Below, one piece after another: positions 17,359 through 24,392 of a DNA stretch of 38,230 nt (within the stretch, counting starts at the first letter, position 1; each line of letters begins with the position of its first letter). This DNA comes from Methanolobus sp. (GTDB lineage: Archaea > Halobacteriota > Methanosarcinia > Methanosarcinales > Methanosarcinaceae). A program made the translations under genes and the position numbers. Location of the stretch: assembly GCA_030154025.1 (NCBI GenBank), contig JASKKT010000021.1:1-38230 (forward strand), in the 5' to 3' direction. A model generated the notes under the pieces. The model saw nothing but the letters and a program-made list of their open reading frames with translations, did not search any database and was not told where the DNA came from.

Positions 17359-18648
17359 ATGACTATAGTAACAGATGCAAAGAACGGTAAGATCACGGAA
17401 GAGATGAAGATCGTAGCCAAGAACGAAGGAAAGGACCCTGAGTTCATAAGGCGCGGAATTGCAGCAGGCAGGATCGTTATCCCAATGACCCCCTACAGGG
17501 ATATAAAGCTCTGCGGTATTGGTGAAGGCTTAAGGACCAAGGTCAATGCATCCATCGGTGCATCATCAGACATTGTTGATGAGGAAATGGAAGTTGCAAA
17601 GGCAAAGGCTGCAGAGGCAGCAGGCGCAGACACACTCATGGAACTCGGTACCGGCGGTGACTTCCTTGGGATAAGGAAGAAGGTCTGTGACGCAATCTCC
17701 CTTTCAGTAGGCTCTGTGCCGCTCTACCAGGCATTCATCACTGCAGCAAAGAGGGATGGTTCCATTGTCCACATGACCGAGGATGACCTCTGGTATGCAA
17801 CCGAGGAGCAGGCAAAGCTCGGTACCAACTTCATGGCCATCCACACAGGTATCAACAACATTGTCATTGACAGGCTGAAGGCACATGGCAGATACGGCGG
17901 TCTCTGTTCCCGTGGAGGTGCATTCATGAGCACATGGATGCTGCACAACGAGAAGGAAAACCCACTTTATCAGGACTTCGACTACCTTTGTGAGATCCTC
18001 AAGGAACACGAAGTTACTCTTTCAACCGGTAATGGAATGCGCGCAGGTGCAGTCCACGATGCAACTGACAGGGCACAGGTCCAGGAGCTCATCATCAACT
18101 CTGAGTGCGCACAGAAAGCACACGACAAATACGACCTTCAGGTAATCGTAGAAGGACCAGGTCACGTACCACTTGACCAGGTAGAGATGAACGTCAAGCT
18201 CATGAAGGCAATGAGCGGTGGAAAACCTTTCTACATGCTCGGTCCGCTCGTATCAGACATCGGTGCAGGTCGGGACCACATAGTGACAGCCATCGGTGCA
18301 TCAGCTTCTGCAGCAGCAGGCTGTGACTTCCTCTGTTACGTTACACCGGCAGAACACCTTGCACTTCCAAACCTCCAGGACGTAGTTGAGGGTGTCAAGA
18401 CATCAAAGATCGCAGCACACGTCGGTGACATGGTCAAGTACCCCGAAACCGCCCGTGAGATTGACCTTGCAATGGGCAGGGCACGTGCAAAACTCGACTG
18501 GGAAGGAATGTACAAGCTGGCACTCGACCCGGAACTGGCAAGGAGCATCAGGAACAGCAGAGCACCAGGCGATGAGGATGCATGCACAATGTGCGGTGAC
18601 TTCTGCGCGCTGAAGATCGTCAACAAGAGCTACAACCTCTTAAAGTAA
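17359..18648 (+). CDS. thiC: Phosphomethylpyrimidine synthase ThiC
   Basis: 429 residues, the size of the shorter archaeal/bacterial ThiC forms. It converts aminoimidazole ribotide to hydroxymethylpyrimidine phosphate, the pyrimidine branch of thiamine synthesis, using a radical SAM reaction. The C-terminal cluster-binding motif is CTMCGDFC (Cys409, Cys412, Cys416), the reverse-type CX2CX4C of ThiC. Substrate-region motifs include VEGPGHVPLDQVE, YMLGPLVSDIGAG and CDFLCYVTPAEHL. GAGG precedes ATG 17359. Its codon usage and lack of neighbours from the pathway suggest a single-gene transcript ended by the hairpin that follows. Confidence 0.96.
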   Translation: MTIVTDAKNGKITEEMKIVAKNEGKDPEFIRRGIAAGRIVIPMTPYRDIKLCGIGEGLRTKVNASIGASSDIVDEEMEVAKAKAAEAAGADTLMELGTGGDFLGIRKKVCDAISLSVGSVPLYQAFITAAKRDGSIVHMTEDDLWYATEEQAKLGTNFMAIHTGINNIVIDRLKAHGRYGGLCSRGGAFMSTWMLHNEKENPLYQDFDYLCEILKEHEVTLSTGNGMRAGAVHDATDRAQVQELIINSECAQKAHDKYDLQVIVEGPGHVPLDQVEMNVKLMKAMSGGKPFYMLGPLVSDIGAGRDHIVTAIGASASAAAGCDFLCYVTPAEHLALPNLQDVVEGVKTSKIAAHVGDMVKYPETAREIDLAMGRARAKLDWEGMYKLALDPELARSIRNSRAPGDEDACTMCGDFCALKIVNKSYNLLK

Positions 18649-18692
18649 TGCCTCCGGGCATTACTTTGTTTTCTTACCATTTTCTTTTTTGT
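18646..18692 (+). terminator. Hairpin plus T-rich terminator of thiC
   Basis: A perfect seven-base stem TAATGCC/GGCATTA (18646-18652 with 18657-18663, loop TCCG) begins at the thiC stop codon itself and is followed by TTTGTTTTC and TTTTCTTTTTTG. This is a rho-independent-like terminator. Confidence 0.7.
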
Positions 18693-18732
18693 TGCTTTCT
18701 CTTTCCAAGGTATCTTCTGTGTATCATGCAGG

Positions 18733-18740
18733 TTTTATAG
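18733..18740 (+). promoter_or_regulatory. TATA box of a probably leaderless gene
   Basis: TTTTATAG lies about 26 bp before ATG 18762, and there is no ribosome binding site between them, which is the arrangement of a leaderless archaeal transcript. Confidence 0.5.
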
Positions 18741-18761
18741 TGCCACGTAAATCCATCTATT

Positions 18762-19544
18762 ATGGCAATAGTGACCCTGACAACTGATTTCGGCACCCTC
18801 TACCCTGCATCGCTTAAGGCTGTGATACTCAGTATCTGTCCCGGCACGGATATCGTGGATGTCACCCACTCGGTACCTCATGCAGATATACGCGCAGGCG
18901 CCTTTGCGCTCTCTAGCGTTGTCGAGTATTTCCCTGCAGGGACAGTGCATGTAGCGGTTGTGGATCCCGGAGTGGGCACTCCCCGCAGGCCAATCGTTAT
19001 CCGCTCAGGGGGGCAGCATTTCGTGGGTCCTGACAACGGTCTCATGGTCCCTGCGGCAAGGAAGCTGGGTGCTCCGGAGGTATTCGAGATCACCAACAGG
19101 GATCTTCTGGGTGCAGTCTCATCCACCTTTCACGGCAGGGATATCTTTGCGCGTATAGGGGCCCTTATCGCAAAAGGTATGGATGTAAAGGAAGCTGGTG
19201 GCAGGATCGATGATCATGTCGATCTTGACATTTCAGGCGTGCTCGTGCGGGATGATTGCATAGGGGCAGAGGTCATCTTTATTGATGATTTCGGGAATGT
19301 GATCACTAATATCCCTCGTGACCTTATATCCCAAAAGGTCCCTTCCGGAACGATGCTGCAGATAAAGGACCGCAATATTCCCTTCCTGCAGACTTACGGA
19401 CAGACTGCTGTCGGTGACCTGCTTTGCCTTATAGGAAGCCACGGGTTTTTCGAGATCGCAGTTAACCAGGGCAGTGCAGCACGAACATTGGGCCTGCACA
19501 ATGGTGACCGGGTCTCTGTCAGGCTCCCGGGAAAGACTGCATAA
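18762..19544 (+). CDS. S-adenosyl-L-methionine hydrolase (adenosine-forming), DUF62 family
   Basis: 260 residues, normal for the SAM hydroxide adenosyltransferase family related to fluorinase and chlorinase. It is expected to split SAM with water into adenosine and methionine. Family motifs are present in order: TLTTDFG near the N-terminus, VVDPGVGT, FVGPDNGL, STFHGRDIFA, and the C-terminal-domain motif IDDFGNVITN. The water-orienting Asp-Arg-His set of the family appears to be represented by D9, R in GTPRRP and H in FHGRD, although assignment by eye is approximate. ATG 18762 is used without a Shine-Dalgarno site. No pathway partner is adjacent, so the physiological role (SAM turnover) is not evident from context. 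Confidence 0.92.
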   Translation: MAIVTLTTDFGTLYPASLKAVILSICPGTDIVDVTHSVPHADIRAGAFALSSVVEYFPAGTVHVAVVDPGVGTPRRPIVIRSGGQHFVGPDNGLMVPAARKLGAPEVFEITNRDLLGAVSSTFHGRDIFARIGALIAKGMDVKEAGGRIDDHVDLDISGVLVRDDCIGAEVIFIDDFGNVITNIPRDLISQKVPSGTMLQIKDRNIPFLQTYGQTAVGDLLCLIGSHGFFEIAVNQGSAARTLGLHNGDRVSVRLPGKTA

Positions 19545-19567
19545 ACATGTTCGCAGACAGTATAAGC

Positions 19568-20173
19568 TTACACTTTTCTCCTTGCAGCCAGCAGTAATCC
19601 AGCCAGTGCAAGAATTCCTAATGCCAGTTGCTGGTGACCTGCCTGCTTTGCCCCGTCTGACTCCTTTACGTTGCCTATGAGTGCTTTTCCGTTGGTGACT
19701 GAGACCGGCAGTTTTGCACCCGTGGAATTTGTGACCGTAACATCCCTGAGTTCTATGAGGGCTATATCTTCATTTCCCAGGGCAGTAAACTCTATGCTTG
19801 CGAACGTACCTGCTCTGAGTGCCCTTTCCCTGCCCAGCATGAACCCGTACACGCCACTGACCGTGCCATTGATATTATCAGTGGTGCCGGGCGAGAACAT
19901 GATCTGATCTCCGCTCTGCTTAAGGAAAGAGCCTTCTGAGACACGGGTGACCTCCAACAGTGAAGGGTCGTACGTCAGTGCGAACTCGGCACCTGAGACC
20001 GGTGCATCAGGCTCGATGAACACTTCGACTGAGAAGTTCCCGGTCTCGTTGACCCGCACCGATTCAGGGGATATCTGTACGGTGGTCTCTGCGCATGCGA
20101 TTGTTGTGACCGCCAAAGCCAAAAGGATGAACAATACGGAAATAGGGAGAATATGGGTTTTTGGAGATATCAT
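19568..20173 (-). CDS. Cohesin-domain surface protein with C-terminal membrane anchor
   Basis: 201 residues. A signal peptide (about 1-28, cleavage near IACAET) is followed by a cohesin-like beta-sandwich of about 120 residues: the pattern VRVNETGNFSVEVFI, GAEFALTYDPSLLEV and FASIEFTALGN is typical of type I cohesin modules. The C-terminus is a hydrophobic helix, LALGILALAGLLLA, then ARRKV, so the protein is anchored on the outer face of the membrane with a basic stop. Two N-x-S/T sequons are present. Such proteins are common in methanogen envelopes, where cohesin modules may mediate adhesion; a dockerin partner is not seen here. It has its own TATA box and lies convergent to the SAM hydrolase. 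Confidence 0.82.
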   Translation of the reverse strand: MISPKTHILPISVLFILLALAVTTIACAETTVQISPESVRVNETGNFSVEVFIEPDAPVSGAEFALTYDPSLLEVTRVSEGSFLKQSGDQIMFSPGTTDNINGTVSGVYGFMLGRERALRAGTFASIEFTALGNEDIALIELRDVTVTNSTGAKLPVSVTNGKALIGNVKESDGAKQAGHQQLALGILALAGLLLAARRKV

Positions 20174-20191
20174 GGGATCGACCTGCCACTG

Positions 20192-20216
20192 ATATCCCTC
20201 ATATTATTAATCAAAT
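20192..20216 (-). promoter_or_regulatory. TATA box region of the cohesin-domain gene
   Basis: The minus strand reads TAATTATATATAATTTG at about 20208-20224, roughly 40-50 bp before ATG 20173, giving a short leader. The core AATTATATATAATT is palindromic. Confidence 0.45.
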
Positions 20217-20249
20217 TATATATAATTAGTCTTTGTTTAATGCCCGGTC

Positions 20250-21224
20250 TTACATCCAGTCATAGTGACGCATGACCTCCAGATTGAAGTCATAGAGCAG
20301 GCTGTTCTCCACATAGCCGAAGAAAAGGCATTTTTCGCAGTTCTCTGCCTTACTCTTCCTTTCCTCACGTGTCCTCTCCCACACATTGGCAATGCCTTCA
20401 CTGATATTGCCAAGCGGCTGCCTGTGCACCCTGCAGTTCTCTATGCTGCCGTCTGCCGCCACGCAGAGTATCAGGTCGTTGGCGTGGCATTTATAGTCCG
20501 TCCGCAGGTCCCTTACCATGGCAAGATAGGTCAGGGAGTTAATTATGGGATAACCCTGTTTTTTCATTTCGATGATCATGTCCACGGTAGCGCGGTATTT
20601 GTCCATATCCCTTATCCCAAGCTCATCCCAGGTGTCTTCGGCAATGCCTCCGAATTCATACATTGGCTCAAAGGATATCTTCAGGTCATGGTCCCTTGCA
20701 AGCCCAATGAGCTCTCCGATGTCGTCAAGGTTCTTCCCGCTGATGACACAGTTCAGGAGCAGCGGCTTGCCTATGACTTGTCTTGCCTTGATGATGCCGG
20801 GAAGTATCCTGTCAAGGTCTATCCCCCGTATATCCTTATAACTGGAAGTGCCATCGACTGAGACGGAAAGGTAGTCAAGGTGAACAAGTTCCTCCGCTCT
20901 TTTTTCCAGGAGTAGGCCGTTGGTGATCATGGATGTGGTCATGCCGAGGGATTTTGCATGCTCGAATATCTGCGGCAGGTCGCTTCTCAATAACGGCTCG
21001 ACAGTCCAGGCATTGTAGACCTGTATGCCAAAATCCCTTGCCTCATCCAGTAACCGGAATATCTCTTCAAGTTCCATCTGGGGGCCTTTCTCTTTCCAGT
21101 ACTCGCAGAACCTGCATCTCATGTTGCATGAAGAGTTTACTGCATGGGAGAGGACGAAAGGTCTCTTTCTGATCCGCATCTGCCAGAGGGCCTTTGCGGC
21201 AGTGATCGGTGAAAAGTTTGCCAT
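20250..21224 (-). CDS. Radical SAM protein with C-terminal auxiliary cysteine cluster
   Basis: 324 residues. The radical SAM motif CX3CX2C is at Cys33, Cys37 and Cys40 (CNMRCRFC), followed by the usual TIM-barrel features, including the ITNGLLL strand and LSVSVDG. The C-terminal third contains further cysteines (YKCHANDLILC, ENCRVH, ENCEKCLFFGY) that look like a SPASM-type site for an additional Fe-S cluster, as in enzymes that modify peptides or membrane lipids. The substrate cannot be named; no small precursor peptide gene was recognised beside it. The ATG at 21224 is used; the downstream gene on the same strand has its own promoter. Confidence 0.85.
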   Translation of the reverse strand: MANFSPITAAKALWQMRIRKRPFVLSHAVNSSCNMRCRFCEYWKEKGPQMELEEIFRLLDEARDFGIQVYNAWTVEPLLRSDLPQIFEHAKSLGMTTSMITNGLLLEKRAEELVHLDYLSVSVDGTSSYKDIRGIDLDRILPGIIKARQVIGKPLLLNCVISGKNLDDIGELIGLARDHDLKISFEPMYEFGGIAEDTWDELGIRDMDKYRATVDMIIEMKKQGYPIINSLTYLAMVRDLRTDYKCHANDLILCVAADGSIENCRVHRQPLGNISEGIANVWERTREERKSKAENCEKCLFFGYVENSLLYDFNLEVMRHYDWM

Positions 21225-21284
21225 TGTGAATCTCTTTCTTTGGCCGGAATTATACCTTTCTACATGATAAATGTAATAGTCACT

Positions 21285-21420
21285 GGAGTGTTATACTGTA
21301 TGGATTGCCTGGCATCCTGCGCCATTGAGAAATATTACAGAACGCTTTTTAGTATTACGAACGTATAAAATTGTAGTCCAAAAGAAATATATACCATTGT
21401 ACCTGTATGCAGGAGTGTTA
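21285..21420 (+). promoter_or_regulatory. cbiM promoter region with repeated GGAGTGTTA elements
   Basis: A TATA box AAATATATACC at 21385-21395 predicts a start near 21415. GGAGTGTTA occurs at 21285-21293 and again at 21412-21420, the second right on the predicted start. A second pair, TATTACAGAACG (21333-21344) and TATTACGAACG (21353-21363), lies between. These paired elements are candidates for a metal-responsive repressor such as NikR. Two functions, one for the divergent radical SAM gene and one for cbiM, are possible. This is inference. Confidence 0.4.
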
Positions 21421-21489
21421 CAATATTTAGAATTTTTCATATCGAAGTTCAGACTAGATAACTGCTAAATCGGTTGGAGGATAAGCATA

Positions 21490-22149
21490 ATGCATATACC
21501 GGATTCATTCTTACCCCTAAGTCATGCCCTTGTTTACTGGGTCATTGCTCTTCCCTTCATCTACCTGTCATTCAGGTGGGCAAGGAGGGAGATGGATGAC
21601 ATGAAAGTGCCTGTCCTGGCAGCTCTTGCAGCCGGGATATTTGCCATACAGGCACTTAACATCCCAATAGGCATGGGCACCAGCGGCCACATGGTCGGCG
21701 CAACGCTTGTAGCTATAATCTTCGCAAGCCCAATGGCCGGAGTACTCGTATTGACACTGGTGCTGCTGGTCCAGGGTTTTGTCTTTGCGGACGGAGGCAT
21801 AACAGCAATGGGCGCCAATATCCTGAACATGGGTGTCATTTCAGGTTTCACGGGATACTATGCTTTCGTGACATTAAGGAAAATGAAACTTGGAATGAAG
21901 TCTGCCTCTTTCATAGGGGCCTGGGCCGGTCTTCTCATATCGGCCATTGCTGCATCCGTACAGCTGACAGTTGCAGGCCTGTTCCCTCTTGTTGCAGGCA
22001 TAACGGCGATGGGGACTTACCATCTGGTAATAGGCTTCGTAGGGGAAGGACTTATTACCGCCATAGCCATTGCGGCTATAGAGCGCTCAAGGCCCGACCT
22101 TCTTGAGAATTCCTTTCTGAACCCTGAACACGGAGGAAGTGTCGCATGA
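21490..22149 (+). CDS. cbiM: ECF-type cobalt/nickel transporter substrate-binding membrane protein CbiM/NikM
   Basis: 219 residues, almost all hydrophobic with about six membrane helices. The N-terminus MHIPDSFLP is the family signature; in NikM/CbiM the mature N-terminal Met-His loop enters the membrane and binds the metal. Other landmarks are HMVGATLVAI and GANILNMGVI. GGAGG in GGTTGGAGGATAAGC precedes ATG 21490. It recognises Ni or Co and works with CbiN-like, CbiQ and CbiO proteins. The four components are all here, but on two opposing transcripts. Ni versus Co cannot be decided from these motifs. Confidence 0.9.
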   Translation: MHIPDSFLPLSHALVYWVIALPFIYLSFRWARREMDDMKVPVLAALAAGIFAIQALNIPIGMGTSGHMVGATLVAIIFASPMAGVLVLTLVLLVQGFVFADGGITAMGANILNMGVISGFTGYYAFVTLRKMKLGMKSASFIGAWAGLLISAIAASVQLTVAGLFPLVAGITAMGTYHLVIGFVGEGLITAIAIAAIERSRPDLLENSFLNPEHGGSVA

Positions 22150-22460
22150 ACGCAACTATCTCGGGCAAACGCAATACCAAGTTTCTTTATGCAGGTCTAG
22201 TTATTGCCCTGGTGATCTCGATACTTGCACCATTCCTTGCCTCCTCGGACCCTGACGGTCTTGAGAGTGCGGCAGAAGGCGTGCTGGGTGAAGAACGAAT
22301 GAGCGCCCTGGAAGAGCTTGCTCCTGTGTTCGAGTCCCCTATGCCTGATTATTCCATTGAGGGTCATGGTAAGGCAGGAGAGGTAGGAGCCATTGTTATC
22401 GGCACTTTGATCATGCTTGGGATTGGCCTTGCCTTGGGTAAAGTAATGAAGAAAAGATAG
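22146..22460 (+). CDS. PDGLE-domain small membrane component (CbiN/NikN-like)
   Basis: 104 residues with two membrane helices (about 15-31 and 81-97) enclosing an extracytoplasmic loop that contains the diagnostic PDGLE motif (SSDPDGLESAAEG). This is the small auxiliary subunit associated with CbiM/NikM in nickel and cobalt ECF importers and needed for full transport. The start overlaps the end of cbiM by four bases (ATGA), so the two are coupled. A strong hairpin terminator follows. CbiN and NikN are hard to distinguish at this length. Confidence 0.88.
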   Translation: MNATISGKRNTKFLYAGLVIALVISILAPFLASSDPDGLESAAEGVLGEERMSALEELAPVFESPMPDYSIEGHGKAGEVGAIVIGTLIMLGIGLALGKVMKKR

Positions 22461-22484
22461 TGGATTAAACTGACTATCAGTACT

Positions 22485-22537
22485 AACGGCGGATGTTGCT
22501 GCATTGAGGCAGGACCGCCGTTGTCTCTTATCCTTTT
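22485..22537 (+). terminator. Hairpin terminator after cbiM-cbiN, between convergent operons
   Basis: An eight-base perfect stem AACGGCGG/CCGCCGTT (22485-22492 with 22515-22522) is followed by CTTTTTT-type T runs at 22532-22537. It can stop the plus-strand transcript before the opposing cbiQ gene. Confidence 0.7.
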
Positions 22538-22546
22538 TTCTGTGTC

Positions 22547-23380
22547 TCAAGCCAGAGCAAGTATTATGATCATTGCTGCTGTGGCTACGGAGAACAGCAT
22601 ATCCTTATAATCGAGTTTCCTTCTGTGCACATACATATTGGCAGCCTCGCCGCCATATCCCCTGCAAAGCATGCTGATGTAGGTCCTTTCACCCTGTTCA
22701 TAGGAGCGTACAAAGAGGGAACTGATGGTGTATCCGACCTGCTCGAGTATCCACCTGCGGGGTGTCTTTTTGTTCCAGATGTCAAAAAGGCGTGTCTGCT
22801 GGGCTACCCTGATGCGCTTGAGCACGATCCAGAACACAAAGAGGTATCTGACCATCATCGTAAGCAGCAGCGTGAATTCCCCGGGTACTCCAAGGCGCCT
22901 TGCCGAGACAACCATGTCGTTCATTTTAGTTGTCGAGGACAGCAGTATGATCGCTGTCACGCTGACCACATATTTTGCCAGCAGGTTGAGGCCGAAATAT
23001 ATGCCTTCGTAGGTAATCGTCAAGCCAAAGGGAAGAGCGACCGGATACAGTGTGAACGTATCAATGAAAGGCTGCCTGATGAAAGGCTGCACAAGGATCA
23101 TGGCAAGCCCGAAAGGTAACACAGCGAGGAACCTGAGAAGCACATACAGGGGATTGAGCCTTGCCAGCAATATGAGAAGTATCAGGTATATCTCGACTAC
23201 CAGCAGGCGGGTGAAATTACTGTCATCTATCCGGGGAAGACTTACTGCAAAAACTATAATGGCGATGGTAGCAAGTATCTTGACGCGCCCATCCAGATTG
23301 TGGACCGGACTGTCCTTATAGGATTCCCTCTCGATGTCGGTAAGAGTTATCTGCATTCTTTTGCCCTTGTCATTGTGCAT
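22547..23380 (-). CDS. cbiQ: ECF transporter transmembrane component CbiQ (EcfT)
   Basis: 277 residues from ATG 23380, which overlaps the cbiO stop by 11 bases; an ATG at 23356 (MQITLTDIERES) is an equally plausible start. About five to six membrane helices are visible. The conserved cytoplasmic coupling helices carry the Ala-Arg-Gly-like signatures in AQQTRLFDIW and MLCRGYGG, by which EcfT contacts the ATPase. The N-terminal SPVHNLDGRVKI pattern is typical of CbiQ. It would assemble with CbiM, the PDGLE protein and CbiO. Confidence 0.9.
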   Translation of the reverse strand: MHNDKGKRMQITLTDIERESYKDSPVHNLDGRVKILATIAIIVFAVSLPRIDDSNFTRLLVVEIYLILLILLARLNPLYVLLRFLAVLPFGLAMILVQPFIRQPFIDTFTLYPVALPFGLTITYEGIYFGLNLLAKYVVSVTAIILLSSTTKMNDMVVSARRLGVPGEFTLLLTMMVRYLFVFWIVLKRIRVAQQTRLFDIWNKKTPRRWILEQVGYTISSLFVRSYEQGERTYISMLCRGYGGEAANMYVHRRKLDYKDMLFSVATAAMIIILALA

Positions 23381-24227
23381 GTATCCTGAGCAGACGCAAT
23401 ATCTCGTCCCTGGCTTCGGATGGCGTTATCTGTATGTCTGCATCGATTCCGCTTTCCTGCAGCAGCCTGAATACCTCTGCTATCCTGGGCATCCGCAGGT
23501 GTGCATGTGTGAGAAGATCACATTTGCTGAATATCTCTTCAGGAGTTCCTTCTGCGCCAATCCTACCGTCGCGGATAACATATACCCTTTCAGCGAAAGA
23601 AGGCACTATATCGACATCATGGGTGGAAAGTATCACGGTGATCCCCAGCTGCAGGTTCATTTCCTCTATCATATTGATCACCTGGCTGGCTGTCAGGGGA
23701 TCCAGTCCTGCTGTAGGTTCATCAAGTACGACTACCCTGGGTCGCATGGCAAGTATCCCGGCAATGGCAACAAGCTTTTTCTGCCCTCCGCTGAGGTGAT
23801 GAGGTGAGCGTTCCTCAAAGCCGGACATGTGTACAAGTTCAAGGGCTTCAGCAACCCTTCTTTCAACTTCTTCCACGGGAAGCCCCATGTTCATTGGCCC
23901 GAAGGCAACATCCTGTTCCACCGTAGGAGCCAGTATCTGGTCGTCAGGATTCTGGAAGACCATCCCCACTGTCTGCCTTACCTGCTTTATGTTCTTGCGC
24001 GTGATCTCTTGCCCGTTGATAAGGACCTGGCCAGAGCTTGGTCTAAGTATGCCGTTGAGATGCCTGAACAGTGTCGACTTCCCGGCTCCGTTCGCCCCGA
24101 GGATAGCTATCTTCTCGCCGGGATAGATCTTCAGGCTGACACTGTCAAGAGCCTTTGTCTTACTGCTGGCGTAGAAGTACGAGATATCTTTGAGCTCTAT
24201 AATAGGTGCTTCAGTTGTCATGTTCAT
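23370..24227 (-). CDS. cbiO: ECF transporter ATPase CbiO/NikO
   Basis: 285 residues from ATG 24227 with GGGAAAGC before it. Complete ABC ATPase motifs: Walker A GANGAGKST at 44-52, Q-loop in VGMVFQNPDDQI, signature LSGGQKKLVAIAG, Walker B VVVLDEPTAGLD and H-loop STHDVD. The FQNPDDQI stretch is typical of ECF and cobalt/nickel ATPases. It powers the CbiMNQO importer. It heads the minus-strand cbiO-cbiQ operon, which converges on cbiMN. Confidence 0.95.
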   Translation of the reverse strand: MNMTTEAPIIELKDISYFYASSKTKALDSVSLKIYPGEKIAILGANGAGKSTLFRHLNGILRPSSGQVLINGQEITRKNIKQVRQTVGMVFQNPDDQILAPTVEQDVAFGPMNMGLPVEEVERRVAEALELVHMSGFEERSPHHLSGGQKKLVAIAGILAMRPRVVVLDEPTAGLDPLTASQVINMIEEMNLQLGITVILSTHDVDIVPSFAERVYVIRDGRIGAEGTPEEIFSKCDLLTHAHLRMPRIAEVFRLLQESGIDADIQITPSEARDEILRLLRIHAQ

Positions 24228-24360
24228 CGCTTTCCCTATGTGGATACAACGGCCGGAATCACTCTGTACATAAGAAGCCTGTTATAAATAGTTGTTTAGT
24301 GTTACCATTTGAAAAGGTCCTCATAAGGTGCCATCTTGTTAAAAGGGGCAGGAGAATACG

Positions 24361-24370
24361 AAAATATATC
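24361..24370 (+). promoter_or_regulatory. TATA box of the UbiB-family gene
   Basis: AAAATATATC lies about 27 bp before ATG 24393 with no ribosome binding site between, implying a leaderless transcript and selecting this ATG over the TTG at 24336, which would be upstream of the promoter. Confidence 0.55.
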
Positions 24371-24392
24371 TAGTTACAGGTCAAATAATAAA

